A stretch of DNA of 23,212 nt from Ramicandelaber brevisporus (taxonomy: Eukaryota; Kickxellomycota; Ramicandelaberales; Ramicandelaberaceae), in the NCBI GenBank assembly GCA_025201865.1, contig MU602704.1, forward strand, positions 4,329-27,540, in the 5' to 3' direction. The notes beneath the pieces are model-generated. The model made no database searches. It was given only the letters and a program-made list of their open reading frames with translations, and had not been told where the DNA came from. Positions 1-7,200 of the stretch are shown piece after piece. The position numbers were made by a program, and so were the translations under genes. Position 1 is the stretch's first letter. Every line of letters starts with the position of its first letter.

Positions 1-252
1 TGACCAGCTGCGGTATAATCAACATTATTCGATACAAACTCTAATGGAGACACCTCAAGAGACGCCGTCTTCCCAGCCCCGCTTCCTAGTGGTGTCGCAT
101 GAATAAGTAATTTATGATCACCGAGGGACACTGCCTTTACTAGAAACTGCAATTGAGATTGCTGATGAGAATATCGGAGACCTTGTTGCTCTGCCAATGT
201 AGCCCAACCTGATGGCAACACACTGGTACTACCGCTGCTACTGTTACCGCTG

Positions 253-286
<34 letters not shown>

Positions 287-518
287 CGACGCTGTTTCCT
301 GAGCCGAAGCCAGTAAAGCGAAACTCAAGCTGAAGCAAAATGGCATGAAACAGTGCGATCAACACCTGATGTGCGTTTCTTGGTAAAGCCGGCTCTATTG
401 TTGCTACTGCTGCTGTTGTTGTTGTTTGAGCATCTGTTGTTGAAACCTCCGTAACTGGAGCAAAGAGTGATGCGAGCCGTGCGCATACAGCAGCGGCGGC
501 AATAGGTCCTGTTGGCAT
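1..518 (-). CDS. PI31-like proteasome regulator, N-terminal part (runs off left edge)
   Basis: The frame is open from the ATG at 518 to the window edge, giving 172 codons. An in-frame stop (TAG, 591-593) lies upstream with no other ATG between, which fixes the start. About residues 50-70 (HQVLIALFHAILLQLEFRF) and 100-125 (LPSGW, then LRYSHQQSQLQFLVKAVSLG) match the order of the FP (N-terminal) domain of PI31/FBXO7/yeast Fub1 proteins: a helix, a poorly conserved loop, LPxGW, a Y-rich strand, then a LVKAI-like strand. PI31 proteins bind the 20S proteasome through a Pro-rich C-terminal half, which lies outside the window. A run of 12 Ser (residues 79-90, from AGC repeats) expands the loop before LPSGW. 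The family call comes from remembered motifs, not an alignment. Fub1-type regulator is favoured; FBXO7-like is unlikely in a fungus. Confidence 0.68.
249..284 (-). repeat. AGC/GCT trinucleotide repeat coding 12 serines
   Basis: Twelve serine codons in a row (eleven AGC and one AGT) lie inside the PI31-like frame and encode residues 79-90. The length is likely to vary between strains. Confidence 0.9.
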
Positions 519-570
519 TTCGAGATGAAGAAAAAGAAACAATAAGAATTTGGCGTTGATGTAAGAGATG

Positions 571-576
571 ACGCGT
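571..576. promoter_or_regulatory. ACGCGT (MCB-like) site upstream of the PI31-like gene
   Basis: ACGCGT, the MBF/MCB cell-cycle box of yeasts, lies 53 bases upstream of the ATG at 518. A six-base match of this kind is expected several times by chance in a window this size, so it is only a candidate. Confidence 0.2.
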
Positions 577-646
577 CTATCGCTCAGTCTCTAGCGCTTG
601 TAAACAAACAGAGCTCGAGTGGCCAAACACAGCATGCAATCAAGTT

Positions 647-672
647 TTAAAGAGGTGAATTAAAGAGGTGAA
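647..672. repeat. 13 bp perfect tandem duplication
   Basis: The unit TTAAAGAGGTGAA occurs twice with no gap, starting 8 bases beyond the stop codon of the bHLH gene. It therefore sits in that gene's 3' untranslated region, or in the promoter of the downstream PI31-like gene. Confidence 0.9.
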
Positions 673-679
673 TTATACT

Positions 680-3598
680 TCAAGAAGGGAACGGAGAGTT
701 AGATGTATCCAAATCAAAAAGCTCAGGAAGATGAGCATTGTCAATAATGTCTAATGAAGAATAAGAAGCAACCGAATCGTTCAGCATGTCAATAACACCA
801 CTTCCGCCACTGCCACCACCGCCACCACCACCACCACCACCAAGGAGGAGAGATGCATCCGAAGGCGAAAAGAACTTGCACAAGTCATCGTCATTGGCAA
901 ACGAAATTGAAGGAAATGCCGTCAGTGATCTCTGTGGCATTGACAGTAGACTCGGCTTCTGTTGTTGCTGTTGTTGCTGTTGCTGATGATGCTGTTGCTG
1001 ATGATGCTGATGACTTTGGAGAGTGAGTGGCTGACGGATTGAAGACAGAGCCGTGTTACTGGATGGGCGACCAAGCTGTGGTTGAATCACTCCATTTGTG
1101 CCAACATTAGATAGCACATTCTGTGACGATGAAGATGATGTTGCTGTTGACATTACTGATGATGATGATGATAATGACGATGTCTTTTGAGCCAAATTGG
1201 ACGACTTGCGAGGTCGACCAACGCTGCGAGCAGGCTTGGAAAGCTGTGTTTGTGGTGGAACATTCTCGTTGCTCTTCACATGCACTCTATTAGCTAGTGT
1301 ACTATTCCCACTGGTAAATGTGGCCAAGTTGGGACCACTGGAACCATTCGAGCCGATGGAACCAGTGGAGCCAGTGGAACCATTGGTCGAGATTGATCTG
1401 AGCACATCTCCAACTGATATCGATGCATTCTCCACAAAGTCTGCTGCAGCTGCTGGGATCGCTGAATTGCTGATCATTGACGACATTAGTAGCATTGAAT
1501 TAGCCATTGACTGATACTGAGAAGTGTTTGCCATTGTCATTTCTTGCTTCTTCAGTCCATCAATTTCCTTCAATAAATGCTCAATCAGCTCAACTGCACG
1601 CATCAGTAGCGCTGGACGTGGCAATTCGCGACCCTCATTCGATACTTGAATGTTCTCCGGCAGAACACGCTTCAGCCGCTCAAATCCTTCTTTCATGGCA
1701 TCTCGGCGCTTCTGCTCAGCTTGCTTGTGCTTGGTCTGACGCTGGCAATCAGTCTCATCTGTACCATCACCAACATGAGCCAATTGGGATTTGGATGCAT
1801 TCACCATGGCGTTTGTAACGAAGTTTGCTGAGGAGAGCAACGGTTTACTAGCCACAGTTGCTGCGGCAATGTCGGTGAGCACTGACTTGATGGTCGTGGA
1901 GTCCTTGGGAGAGCACATTGGCCGGCCCGGAATCGGAGTCATTCCCACGCCAACGGATTTGACAATATCACGACGCAAGTCGCTGGGTTTGTGCTGGTTG
2001 ACCTGGAACTGCAGCTGAAACTGAGACGGAGTCAACGAAAGCGAAGGTGGACCAGCAATAGGCGGCAAAGGCGGAAATGCCATGCCAGCAGTTGGCAGCG
2101 GGCCAGTGAGAGATGGAGTCAGTGCGAGTCCAAGCGGCATTCCACCGATGCTAAAGTTGCGATTCAATGCAGGCGGCATGCACAATGGTGGGACGCGAGC
2201 AGTAGTGGCTGAACCAGTCAAGCCTGCAGGAAGAGTGGCAATACTACCAGCAGGAATACCACCAAAGCCGCCGATCGGCATACCACTCGTAGTCGTAGCG
2301 GAGCGCATCTTGAGACCATCGTCACCATCACCTACAAATCCGGCATTCGGGATACCAAGCCCAGCGTTTCCATTACTGTTGCCAATGGCGCCATCCTCGC
2401 TCAGAATGTCATGACCAATGGCATCGATACCGGTATTCCCGTCCATTGTCGCTTGAAGATACGCATTGGACTTTTGACGCTTGATGGCACGAATCTGGAC
2501 TGGTGGCGATGACAGTGGAATGCCCTTGATCAAGTGCTCACTGCCGCTATCACTACCAGCCTGCGGAATCAATGAGCTACTTGGTGCACGCAAAGTCGAC
2601 AGCGGTGTTCCGAACTCACCGCCACCGCCGCCACCGCCACCGCCGCCACTACCACCACAACCAAAGCCAGGTATGGAATCCAAGTCAGCCAGAAATCCAG
2701 TGCTACCAAGCAAACTGCCCTGAATACTCGTAGCTGATGGTGATACCAGGAAAGTTGGCGCCAAGTTGTGATGAACAACAGCATCGAATGTGCGTTTTGG
2801 CGGAGTACCACTTGGCGTGACCAGACTCATGTTGGCAACACGAGAGAGCATCGGTGCCAGCACGATACCTGCATTGGAGGAAGATGAGGAGGATGTCGAT
2901 GCTGAAGAGGCAGCCAGCATGCCATTGATGGAGTTTAAGGTGGCGGTGGCCAGCTGTTCAAGAGCCTGCTCTGAAGATGATAGCTGCAGTGATGATTGAC
3001 CAGACATGTCACATCCAAGTGACTGCCGACTAGCGCCAGAGTTGGAAGTCTGATGGAAGATGTCGAATACTGAAGAGACTGGCGCTGGTTTCGAATCCAC
3101 GCTTGGCTCACCCACTGAGGCGAGGACGGCGGCGGCTGAGCCAGCCATTTTGGCCACCGAATCGTCATGTCCAGAGGCAGCGCTTGCACTAGAGTCAGCA
3201 ATGTGCTGTGCCATAGCCACAATGTCAGGAGACCATTGGACCTGTGAAGATTGTTCAATGATCTGGTCGATATCAGTGTGTGCAGAAGCAGATGGCTCCA
3301 ATAAACTGGCAGCAAAGTCGGCCATGGTGTCTAATGTGGTATCTGTAGGTGCGGTGGCAGTGATTCTCAACGGATTATCAGTGTCTAGAGAGGATGCTTT
3401 GGGAGACAGCATTACCTCCTCGTCGATAGAGGGTGACGAAGTAGAGGTGGAGGCATGAGTCAACTCACCAGAGTCGTTGCCAGAGGGCTCGGGTGAAGCG
3501 GTGAGACCAAGTGGAGAGTCGGAAAATGACACTCCGGAGGCATTGTGAGATGATGCCATGGCGGACGAGATGGATGACGCTGATGCTACACGTAGCAT
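680..3598 (-). CDS. bHLH transcription factor with AT-hook and low-complexity arms
   Basis: 972 residues, one exon. The start is the ATG at 3598; the frame continues two codons further only to a TTG, with an in-frame stop just beyond, and the ATG has A at -3. A bHLH domain occupies about residues 620-687. Its basic region KHKQAEQKRRDAM has His624, Glu628 and Arg631/Arg632 in the positions that contact CACGTG E-boxes. The AEQKRR core resembles Mlx/Mondo-type and some fungal bHLH factors. An AT-hook-like GRPRK follows at 794-798. The N-terminal 600 residues are Ser/Thr/Ala/Gly-rich with a Gly run near 320; after the bHLH come Ser-rich stretches, a His/Gln tract near 865-880, another Gly run near 920, and an acidic-hydrophobic tail (DIIDNAHLPELFDLD) that could activate transcription. 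No leucine zipper is obvious. Nuclear location is inferred. The exact ortholog is not recognised. Confidence 0.85.
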   Translation of the reverse strand: MLRVASASSISSAMASSHNASGVSFSDSPLGLTASPEPSGNDSGELTHASTSTSSPSIDEEVMLSPKASSLDTDNPLRITATAPTDTTLDTMADFAASLLEPSASAHTDIDQIIEQSSQVQWSPDIVAMAQHIADSSASAASGHDDSVAKMAGSAAAVLASVGEPSVDSKPAPVSSVFDIFHQTSNSGASRQSLGCDMSGQSSLQLSSSEQALEQLATATLNSINGMLAASSASTSSSSSSNAGIVLAPMLSRVANMSLVTPSGTPPKRTFDAVVHHNLAPTFLVSPSATSIQGSLLGSTGFLADLDSIPGFGCGGSGGGGGGGGGGEFGTPLSTLRAPSSSLIPQAGSDSGSEHLIKGIPLSSPPVQIRAIKRQKSNAYLQATMDGNTGIDAIGHDILSEDGAIGNSNGNAGLGIPNAGFVGDGDDGLKMRSATTTSGMPIGGFGGIPAGSIATLPAGLTGSATTARVPPLCMPPALNRNFSIGGMPLGLALTPSLTGPLPTAGMAFPPLPPIAGPPSLSLTPSQFQLQFQVNQHKPSDLRRDIVKSVGVGMTPIPGRPMCSPKDSTTIKSVLTDIAAATVASKPLLSSANFVTNAMVNASKSQLAHVGDGTDETDCQRQTKHKQAEQKRRDAMKEGFERLKRVLPENIQVSNEGRELPRPALLMRAVELIEHLLKEIDGLKKQEMTMANTSQYQSMANSMLLMSSMISNSAIPAAAADFVENASISVGDVLRSISTNGSTGSTGSIGSNGSSGPNLATFTSGNSTLANRVHVKSNENVPPQTQLSKPARSVGRPRKSSNLAQKTSSLSSSSSVMSTATSSSSSQNVLSNVGTNGVIQPQLGRPSSNTALSSIRQPLTLQSHQHHQQQHHQQQQQQQQQKPSLLSMPQRSLTAFPSISFANDDDLCKFFSPSDASLLLGGGGGGGGGGSGGSGVIDMLNDSVASYSSLDIIDNAHLPELFDLDTSNSPFPS

Positions 3599-4075
3599 GC
3601 TCAAGCTGAACTGATATAATGAAAAAAGAATCTACGATGATGACAATGATGACAATGATGACCGACTGGAGAAAAGCAAAGATGGAAAAGATGACACAAA
3701 GGTCCAGTACAATTCGGAGGGAGGAGATGAGATGAAATGAAATGAGATGAGTAGTGTGCACGAAAGATAGAGAGAGAGAGATGAAGATGAAGAGGGAGAG
3801 AAAATAGATAGATCATTACAAGGAGTTGACCCTTCAAAAAAAAAGTGACATTGATGGCCTCCTCTAAAAAAGAACTCCTCAAATATCCGACTAATTCATT
3901 TGACAGCTATACCCGAAAAGTAGTATTGCATTACGCAAAGAGAGGAGGTGTCTTTACAATATAATGCAACGGATAGTACTGAGCGCCACGATGTCATGCT
4001 GGTGGATGGGAGGTTAGGATAGATTCTTAAGTATCGCACATCTAGCGACAAGATGTTTGCTTCCAACTGTTGGAC

Positions 4076-4097
4076 ATGTCAGTGTATACACTGACAT
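4076..4097. repeat. 22 bp perfect palindrome
   Basis: The half-site ATGTCAGTGTA is followed at once by its exact reverse complement, with no spacer. A third partial copy of the arm (CTGACAT) lies at 4125-4131. The element is about 480 bases upstream of the bHLH start and could be a site for a dimeric regulator or a cruciform. Confidence 0.9.
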
Positions 4098-4148
4098 CGT
4101 GGGATGAGCAATAATACCAGCAAACTGACATAGTCAACTACTCCTTAA

Positions 4149-4158
4149 GGCACGTGCC
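4149..4158. promoter_or_regulatory. Palindromic E-box (GGCACGTGCC)
   Basis: A CACGTG core (4151-4156) in a 10 bp palindrome, about 550 bases upstream of a bHLH gene whose basic region has the His-Glu-Arg set expected to read CACGTG. Autoregulation is inferred. Confidence 0.45.
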
Positions 4159-4390
4159 ATCGATAAAGATTCCGTCTCTTTTGATCTGTGCATCATAGTT
4201 TCTTGCAAACCGGGCACACTTTCTTAGTTAGTGAGGTTTTAAACACGATTTATGTATATGGAGTAGATGAGTAGGTGAACAACAGCAAGGTTTATGTGAT
4301 GAGAGTACCATTTTGGGGGAAGTTTTTTGTTTTTAAAAGTGATGAGATGAGTGACTTAAAGGTTTCGTATGTGTATGTGTGTATTTGTTT

Positions 4391-6124
4391 TTACATCATG
4401 CCACCCATTCCACCCATGCCGCCCATGCCGCCCATTGGTGGCATACCTGGCTTGTCATCCTCAATCTCGGCGATGACGCACTCAGAAGTGCACAGCAGGG
4501 AAGCAGCACCGGATGCGTTGATGAGAGCAGTGCGGACAACCTTGACTGGGTCCAGAACACCGGACTTGACCAGGTCAGTGTACTCACCGGTGGCAGCATT
4601 GTAGCCCCAGTTGAACTGGTCAGTGTTTTCGCTCAGCAGCTTGCCGACAACAACGGCACCCTCACCGCCGGCATTCTCAACAATGGTGCGGCATGGCTTC
4701 TGCAGAGCTTGGCGAATGATGTCGACACCGAGCTGCTGGTCAAAGTTGGCTGGCTTGAGCTCGTCCAAGACACGGGAGGCCTTGAGCAGAGCAACACCAC
4801 CGCCTGGGAGGATACCCTCCTCGACGGCAGCACGAGTGGCGTTCAGAGCATCAATGTAGCGGTCCTTCTTCTCACCGACCTCAACCTCGGAGGAGCCACC
4901 GACGCGGATGACGGCAACACCGCCGGAGAGCTTGGCCAGGCGGTCCTGCAGCTTCTCGCGCTCGTACTCGGACACGGTCTTGTCGGCAATGGCGGAGCGG
5001 AGCTGCTCGCAGCGCTGGGCGAGACTCTCTTTGGAGCCGGCGCCGTTGAGCAGGATGGTGTCCTCCTTGGTGATGGTGATGGAGCCGGCGGTGCCGAGCA
5101 TGTCTGCGGTCAGGCGCTCCAGCTTGACGTCGAGCTCGTCGGAGAAGACGGTGCCGTTGGTCAGGATGGCAAGGTCACCCAAGATGGACTTGCGGTTGTC
5201 GCCAAAGCCTGGAGCCTTGACGGCGGCAACCTGCAGCTGACCACGCAGCTTGTTCAGGATGCAGGCAGCGAGAGCCTCACCATCGATGTCCTCGGCAACA
5301 ATAAGGAGTGGGCGGCGCTGCTGGGCAGAAATCTCGAGAGCTGGGAGAATATCGGCAATGATGGAGATCTTCTTCTCGCTGAGCAGGATGAGTGGCTTCT
5401 CGAACTCAACCTTCTGGGACTTGGTGTCGGTGATAAAGTATGGGGAGATGAAGCCACGGTCGAAGCGCATACCCTCGGTGACCTCGAGCTGGTCCTCAAT
5501 GGTCTTGCCCTCCTTGCAGGTGATAACACCCTCCTTGCCAACCTTCTCCATGGCAGTGGCGATCAGGTTGCCGACATCGGTGTCGCCGTTGGCAGAGATG
5601 GTGGCGACCTGCGCAATCTCGGCGCTGGTGGTGATGTCGCGCTTGTTGTCGTTCAGGAACTGGACAGCGCGGTCAGTAGCCATCATGACACCGCGGCGGA
5701 GCTCAATTGGGCTGCAGCCGGCAGACACATTCTTGATGCCGTTGGCCAAAATGGCCGAGGCAAGAACGGTGGCGGTGGTGGTGCCGTCACCAGCAGACTC
5801 GTTGGCCTTGCCAGCGACATCCTTCATGATTTGGGCACCCATGTTCTCGAATGGGTCCTTCAAAGAGACGGCCTTGGCAACAGTGACGCCGTCCTTGGTA
5901 ATCTTGGGGCCACCGAATGACTGCTGGATGAGGACATTGCGGCCGCGTGGGCCGAGGGTCGAGGCAACGGCCTTGGCGAGAGTGTCGGCACCCTTGAGCA
6001 GGGCAGCACGCGCCTCATTGCTGTACTTGAGCTCCTTGTAAGTGGCATAGCCGCGAGCTGCAGCTGGACGAGCGCGGCGAACAGCGGCGGCAGTGCGAGA
6101 AGCAGCAGTCAGAGCAGCCTTCAT
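4391..6124 (-). CDS. HSP60: Mitochondrial chaperonin Hsp60 (GroEL family)
   Basis: 577 residues, full length for the family. The start is the ATG at 6124; a longer open frame begins only at TTG. Residues 1-26 form an Ala/Arg-rich presequence with no acidic residue, and RGY-A at 24-27 fits R-x-Y cleavage by the matrix processing peptidase, leaving a mature ATYKELK start. ATP-site residues are intact: GDGTTT with Asp113 (GroEL Asp87) and [13 protein letters not shown] with Asp425 (GroEL Asp398). The tail ends in GGM repeats. The protein folds imported matrix proteins as a double ring with Hsp10, whose gene diverges from the same 395 bp promoter. Codon use is strongly biased to C/G-ending codons, as expected for high expression, and this creates a long antisense open frame. 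Stop is TAA. Confidence 0.98.
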   Translation of the reverse strand: MKAALTAASRTAAAVRRARPAAARGYATYKELKYSNEARAALLKGADTLAKAVASTLGPRGRNVLIQQSFGGPKITKDGVTVAKAVSLKDPFENMGAQIMKDVAGKANESAGDGTTTATVLASAILANGIKNVSAGCSPIELRRGVMMATDRAVQFLNDNKRDITTSAEIAQVATISANGDTDVGNLIATAMEKVGKEGVITCKEGKTIEDQLEVTEGMRFDRGFISPYFITDTKSQKVEFEKPLILLSEKKISIIADILPALEISAQQRRPLLIVAEDIDGEALAACILNKLRGQLQVAAVKAPGFGDNRKSILGDLAILTNGTVFSDELDVKLERLTADMLGTAGSITITKEDTILLNGAGSKESLAQRCEQLRSAIADKTVSEYEREKLQDRLAKLSGGVAVIRVGGSSEVEVGEKKDRYIDALNATRAAVEEGILPGGGVALLKASRVLDELKPANFDQQLGVDIIRQALQKPCRTIVENAGGEGAVVVGKLLSENTDQFNWGYNAATGEYTDLVKSGVLDPVKVVRTALINASGAASLLCTSECVIAEIEDDKPGMPPMGGMGGMGGMGGMM

Positions 6125-6217
6125 TGTTGTATTGTGCTGTAGAGTTGTCAGAGCTTGGACGCTGTATAGCTTGTTTTGTTGCAATTTGCAGGACAGTCGA
6201 TTTGCTGACAAAGTCAG

Positions 6218-6236
6218 GTGTGTGTGTGTGTGTGTG
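6218..6236. repeat. (GT)n microsatellite on the HSP60 side
   Basis: About 9.5 GT units, reading as (CA)n in the HSP60 sense strand, about 95 bases upstream of the HSP60 ATG. Confidence 0.85.
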
Positions 6237-6320
6237 CGCTCGCAAGAAGCAGATCAGGGCCGGCTTGTTGCGATTTCCCGCCCAAAAATTTGGGGAGATC
6301 AAACACGCGAGATTTGTCTC

Positions 6321-6338
6321 GAACAGCTTCGAAACGAA
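6321..6338. promoter_or_regulatory. Heat-shock-element-like GAA/TTC cluster
   Basis: GAA at 6321, TTC at 6328, GAA at 6331 and GAA at 6336. The three GAA units are spaced 10 and 5 bases, the five-base phase of HSF sites, but the TTC is out of phase, so this is not a canonical nGAAnnTTCn array. It sits in the middle of the chaperonin promoter, where an HSF site would be expected. Confidence 0.4.
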
Positions 6339-6469
6339 CCACCTGCTCTCCATTTGCTGCCGCTTGCTGATTGCCGACACGCTGCCACCGACCCCACCCA
6401 CCTCACCTGCCCACCTGCCTGCCGCGAGCTCTTGTTCCAAACTCTCCAAACGACAATAGCAAGAAAAAA

Positions 6470-6483
6470 ACACACACACACAC
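6470..6483. repeat. (AC)n microsatellite on the HSP10 side
   Basis: Seven AC units, followed by further CA-rich sequence to about 6499, just before a TATATATA run and the HSP10 ATG. Confidence 0.8.
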
Positions 6484-6519
6484 CACACAAGCGCACACAT
6501 ATATATACAATAGACAAAA

Positions 6520-6840
6520 ATGCATCCAACTGGTCTGCGTGCTGCTGCTAAGCGTCTTATTCCACTCTACGACCGCGTTCTCGTCCAGCGCCTGAAGGCC
6601 CAGACGCAGACTGCCTCTGGCATCATCATCCCAGAGAAGGCCCAGGAGACTGCCAACGAGGGCACCATTGTCGCTGTCGGCACTGGTCTTGTTGACAAGG
6701 ACGGCAAGAATGTGCCAATGCAGCTGAAGGAGGGCGACCGCGTTGTTCTGCCATCGTACGGCGGCAGCAACGTCAAGGTTAACGGCGAGGAAATGCTGCT
6801 CTTCCGCGAGTCTGAGATTCTGGCCAAGGTCCAGGGTTAA
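6520..6840 (+). CDS. HSP10: Mitochondrial co-chaperonin Hsp10 (GroES family)
   Basis: 106 residues, normal for the family. The N-terminal MHPTGLRAAAKRLIPLYDRVLVQR matches the Hsp10 start, where an uncleaved basic N-terminus serves for import into mitochondria. A mobile loop around residues 25-42 carries the hydrophobic tripeptide (GIIIP) that docks on Hsp60. VVLPSYGG and the C-terminal LFRESEILAKV are family landmarks. It forms the heptameric lid of the Hsp60 ring. The gene is head-to-head with HSP60, and its codon bias is equally strong. Stop is TAA. VPS11 follows in the same direction 360 bases downstream. Confidence 0.98.
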   Translation: MHPTGLRAAAKRLIPLYDRVLVQRLKAQTQTASGIIIPEKAQETANEGTIVAVGTGLVDKDGKNVPMQLKEGDRVVLPSYGGSNVKVNGEEMLLFRESEILAKVQG

Positions 6841-6844
6841 TAGT

Positions 6845-6862
6845 ATTAATAACAATATTAAT
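6845..6862. terminator. AT-rich hairpin just after the HSP10 stop
   Basis: ATTAATA and TATTAAT form a perfect 7 bp stem around the 4-base loop ACAA, starting 5 bases after the stop codon. It would lie in the HSP10 3' untranslated region. A role in 3' end formation is only a guess; A+T-rich 3' regions form such stems easily. Confidence 0.35.
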
Positions 6863-6944
6863 CATAGTAAATCATAGCAATCATAGCAATCATAGCAATC
6901 ATAGTAGCAATAGTAGCAATAGTAGTAATGGTAGTAATGGTAAG
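6861..6944. repeat. Degenerate 9 bp tandem repeats (ATCATAGCA type)
   Basis: Near-perfect copies of ATCATAGCA grade into AGTAGCAAT and GGTAGTAAT copies. They lie in the HSP10 3' flank, in the 360-base spacer before VPS11 that also holds a long (GT)n tract. Confidence 0.7.
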
Positions 6945-7042
6945 GGAAAGGGGGGGTCACCGAATGTGTGTTGTAGAATGAGCACGAAGCTGGATGTGGA
7001 TTGAGGTGGATGACAATAACGGCAATGATATGTGAGTGGGTA

Positions 7043-7045
<3 letters not shown>

Positions 7046-7084
<39 letters not shown>
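7046..7084. repeat. (GT)n microsatellite upstream of VPS11
   Basis: About 19 uninterrupted GT units, ending 116 bases before the VPS11 ATG. A GTG-initiated open frame reads through it as Val-Cys repeats, but that is not a plausible start. Confidence 0.95.
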
Positions 7085-7085
<1 letters not shown>

Positions 7086-7200
7086 ATGTGTGTTTGTCGA
7101 TGCTGATGTCTTTTCTATTGCGCTTACAACACAGCAACTCAACTCACCACAGCACAACACGTATTCCAATCTATCTTTTTTTCCATCACGAAACACGGCA

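Larger units (their letters stand above)
3599..4390. other. Spacer between HSP60 3' end and bHLH gene 5' end
   Basis: 792 bases without a supported gene. The HSP60 3' untranslated region enters from the right and the bHLH promoter lies on the left. A purine-rich tract at about 3765-3805 (pyrimidine-rich in the sense of the bHLH gene), a 22 bp palindrome (4076-4097) and a CACGTG palindrome (4149-4158) are the visible structures. Short open frames here have no recognisable features. Confidence 0.7.
6125..6519. promoter_or_regulatory. Shared bidirectional HSP60/HSP10 promoter
   Basis: 395 bases separate the two divergent start codons. Visible from left to right: a TATA-like TATACA in the HSP60 sense at 6163-6168 (39 bases before its ATG), a (GT)n tract at 6218-6236, TTTCCCGCC at 6274-6282, an inverted repeat CCCAAA-AA-TTTGGG at 6281-6294, a cluster of GAA/TTC triplets at 6321-6338, a C-rich stretch at about 6387-6420, an (AC)n tract at 6470-6483 and TATATATA at 6500-6507 before HSP10. 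Both genes thus carry CA repeats in their own sense strand. Confidence 0.8.

Noticed and set aside
140-346. 68-codon minus-strand open frame with an Ala run
   Set aside because: It is a shadow frame of the serine repeat in the PI31-like gene and has no family features.
519-679. Search for an Rpn4/PACE proteasome element upstream of the PI31-like gene
   Set aside because: Only a distant GTGGCCAAA-like match is present; the consensus GGTGGCAAA is absent.
3599-3882. Short minus-strand frames upstream of the bHLH gene, considered as an extra exon
   Set aside because: They are low-complexity translations of the purine/pyrimidine tract, and an in-frame stop (TAG, 3632-3634) lies upstream of the chosen start.
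4379-5920. 513-codon open frame antisense to HSP60
   Set aside because: The strong codon bias of HSP60 removes stops from the opposite strand; the translation is Leu/Gly/Asp-rich without domain features.
7036-7200. N-terminal extension of VPS11 through the GT repeat (Val-Cys run)
   Set aside because: It begins at GTG, reads through a microsatellite, and the Vps11 homology begins at the ATG at 7201.
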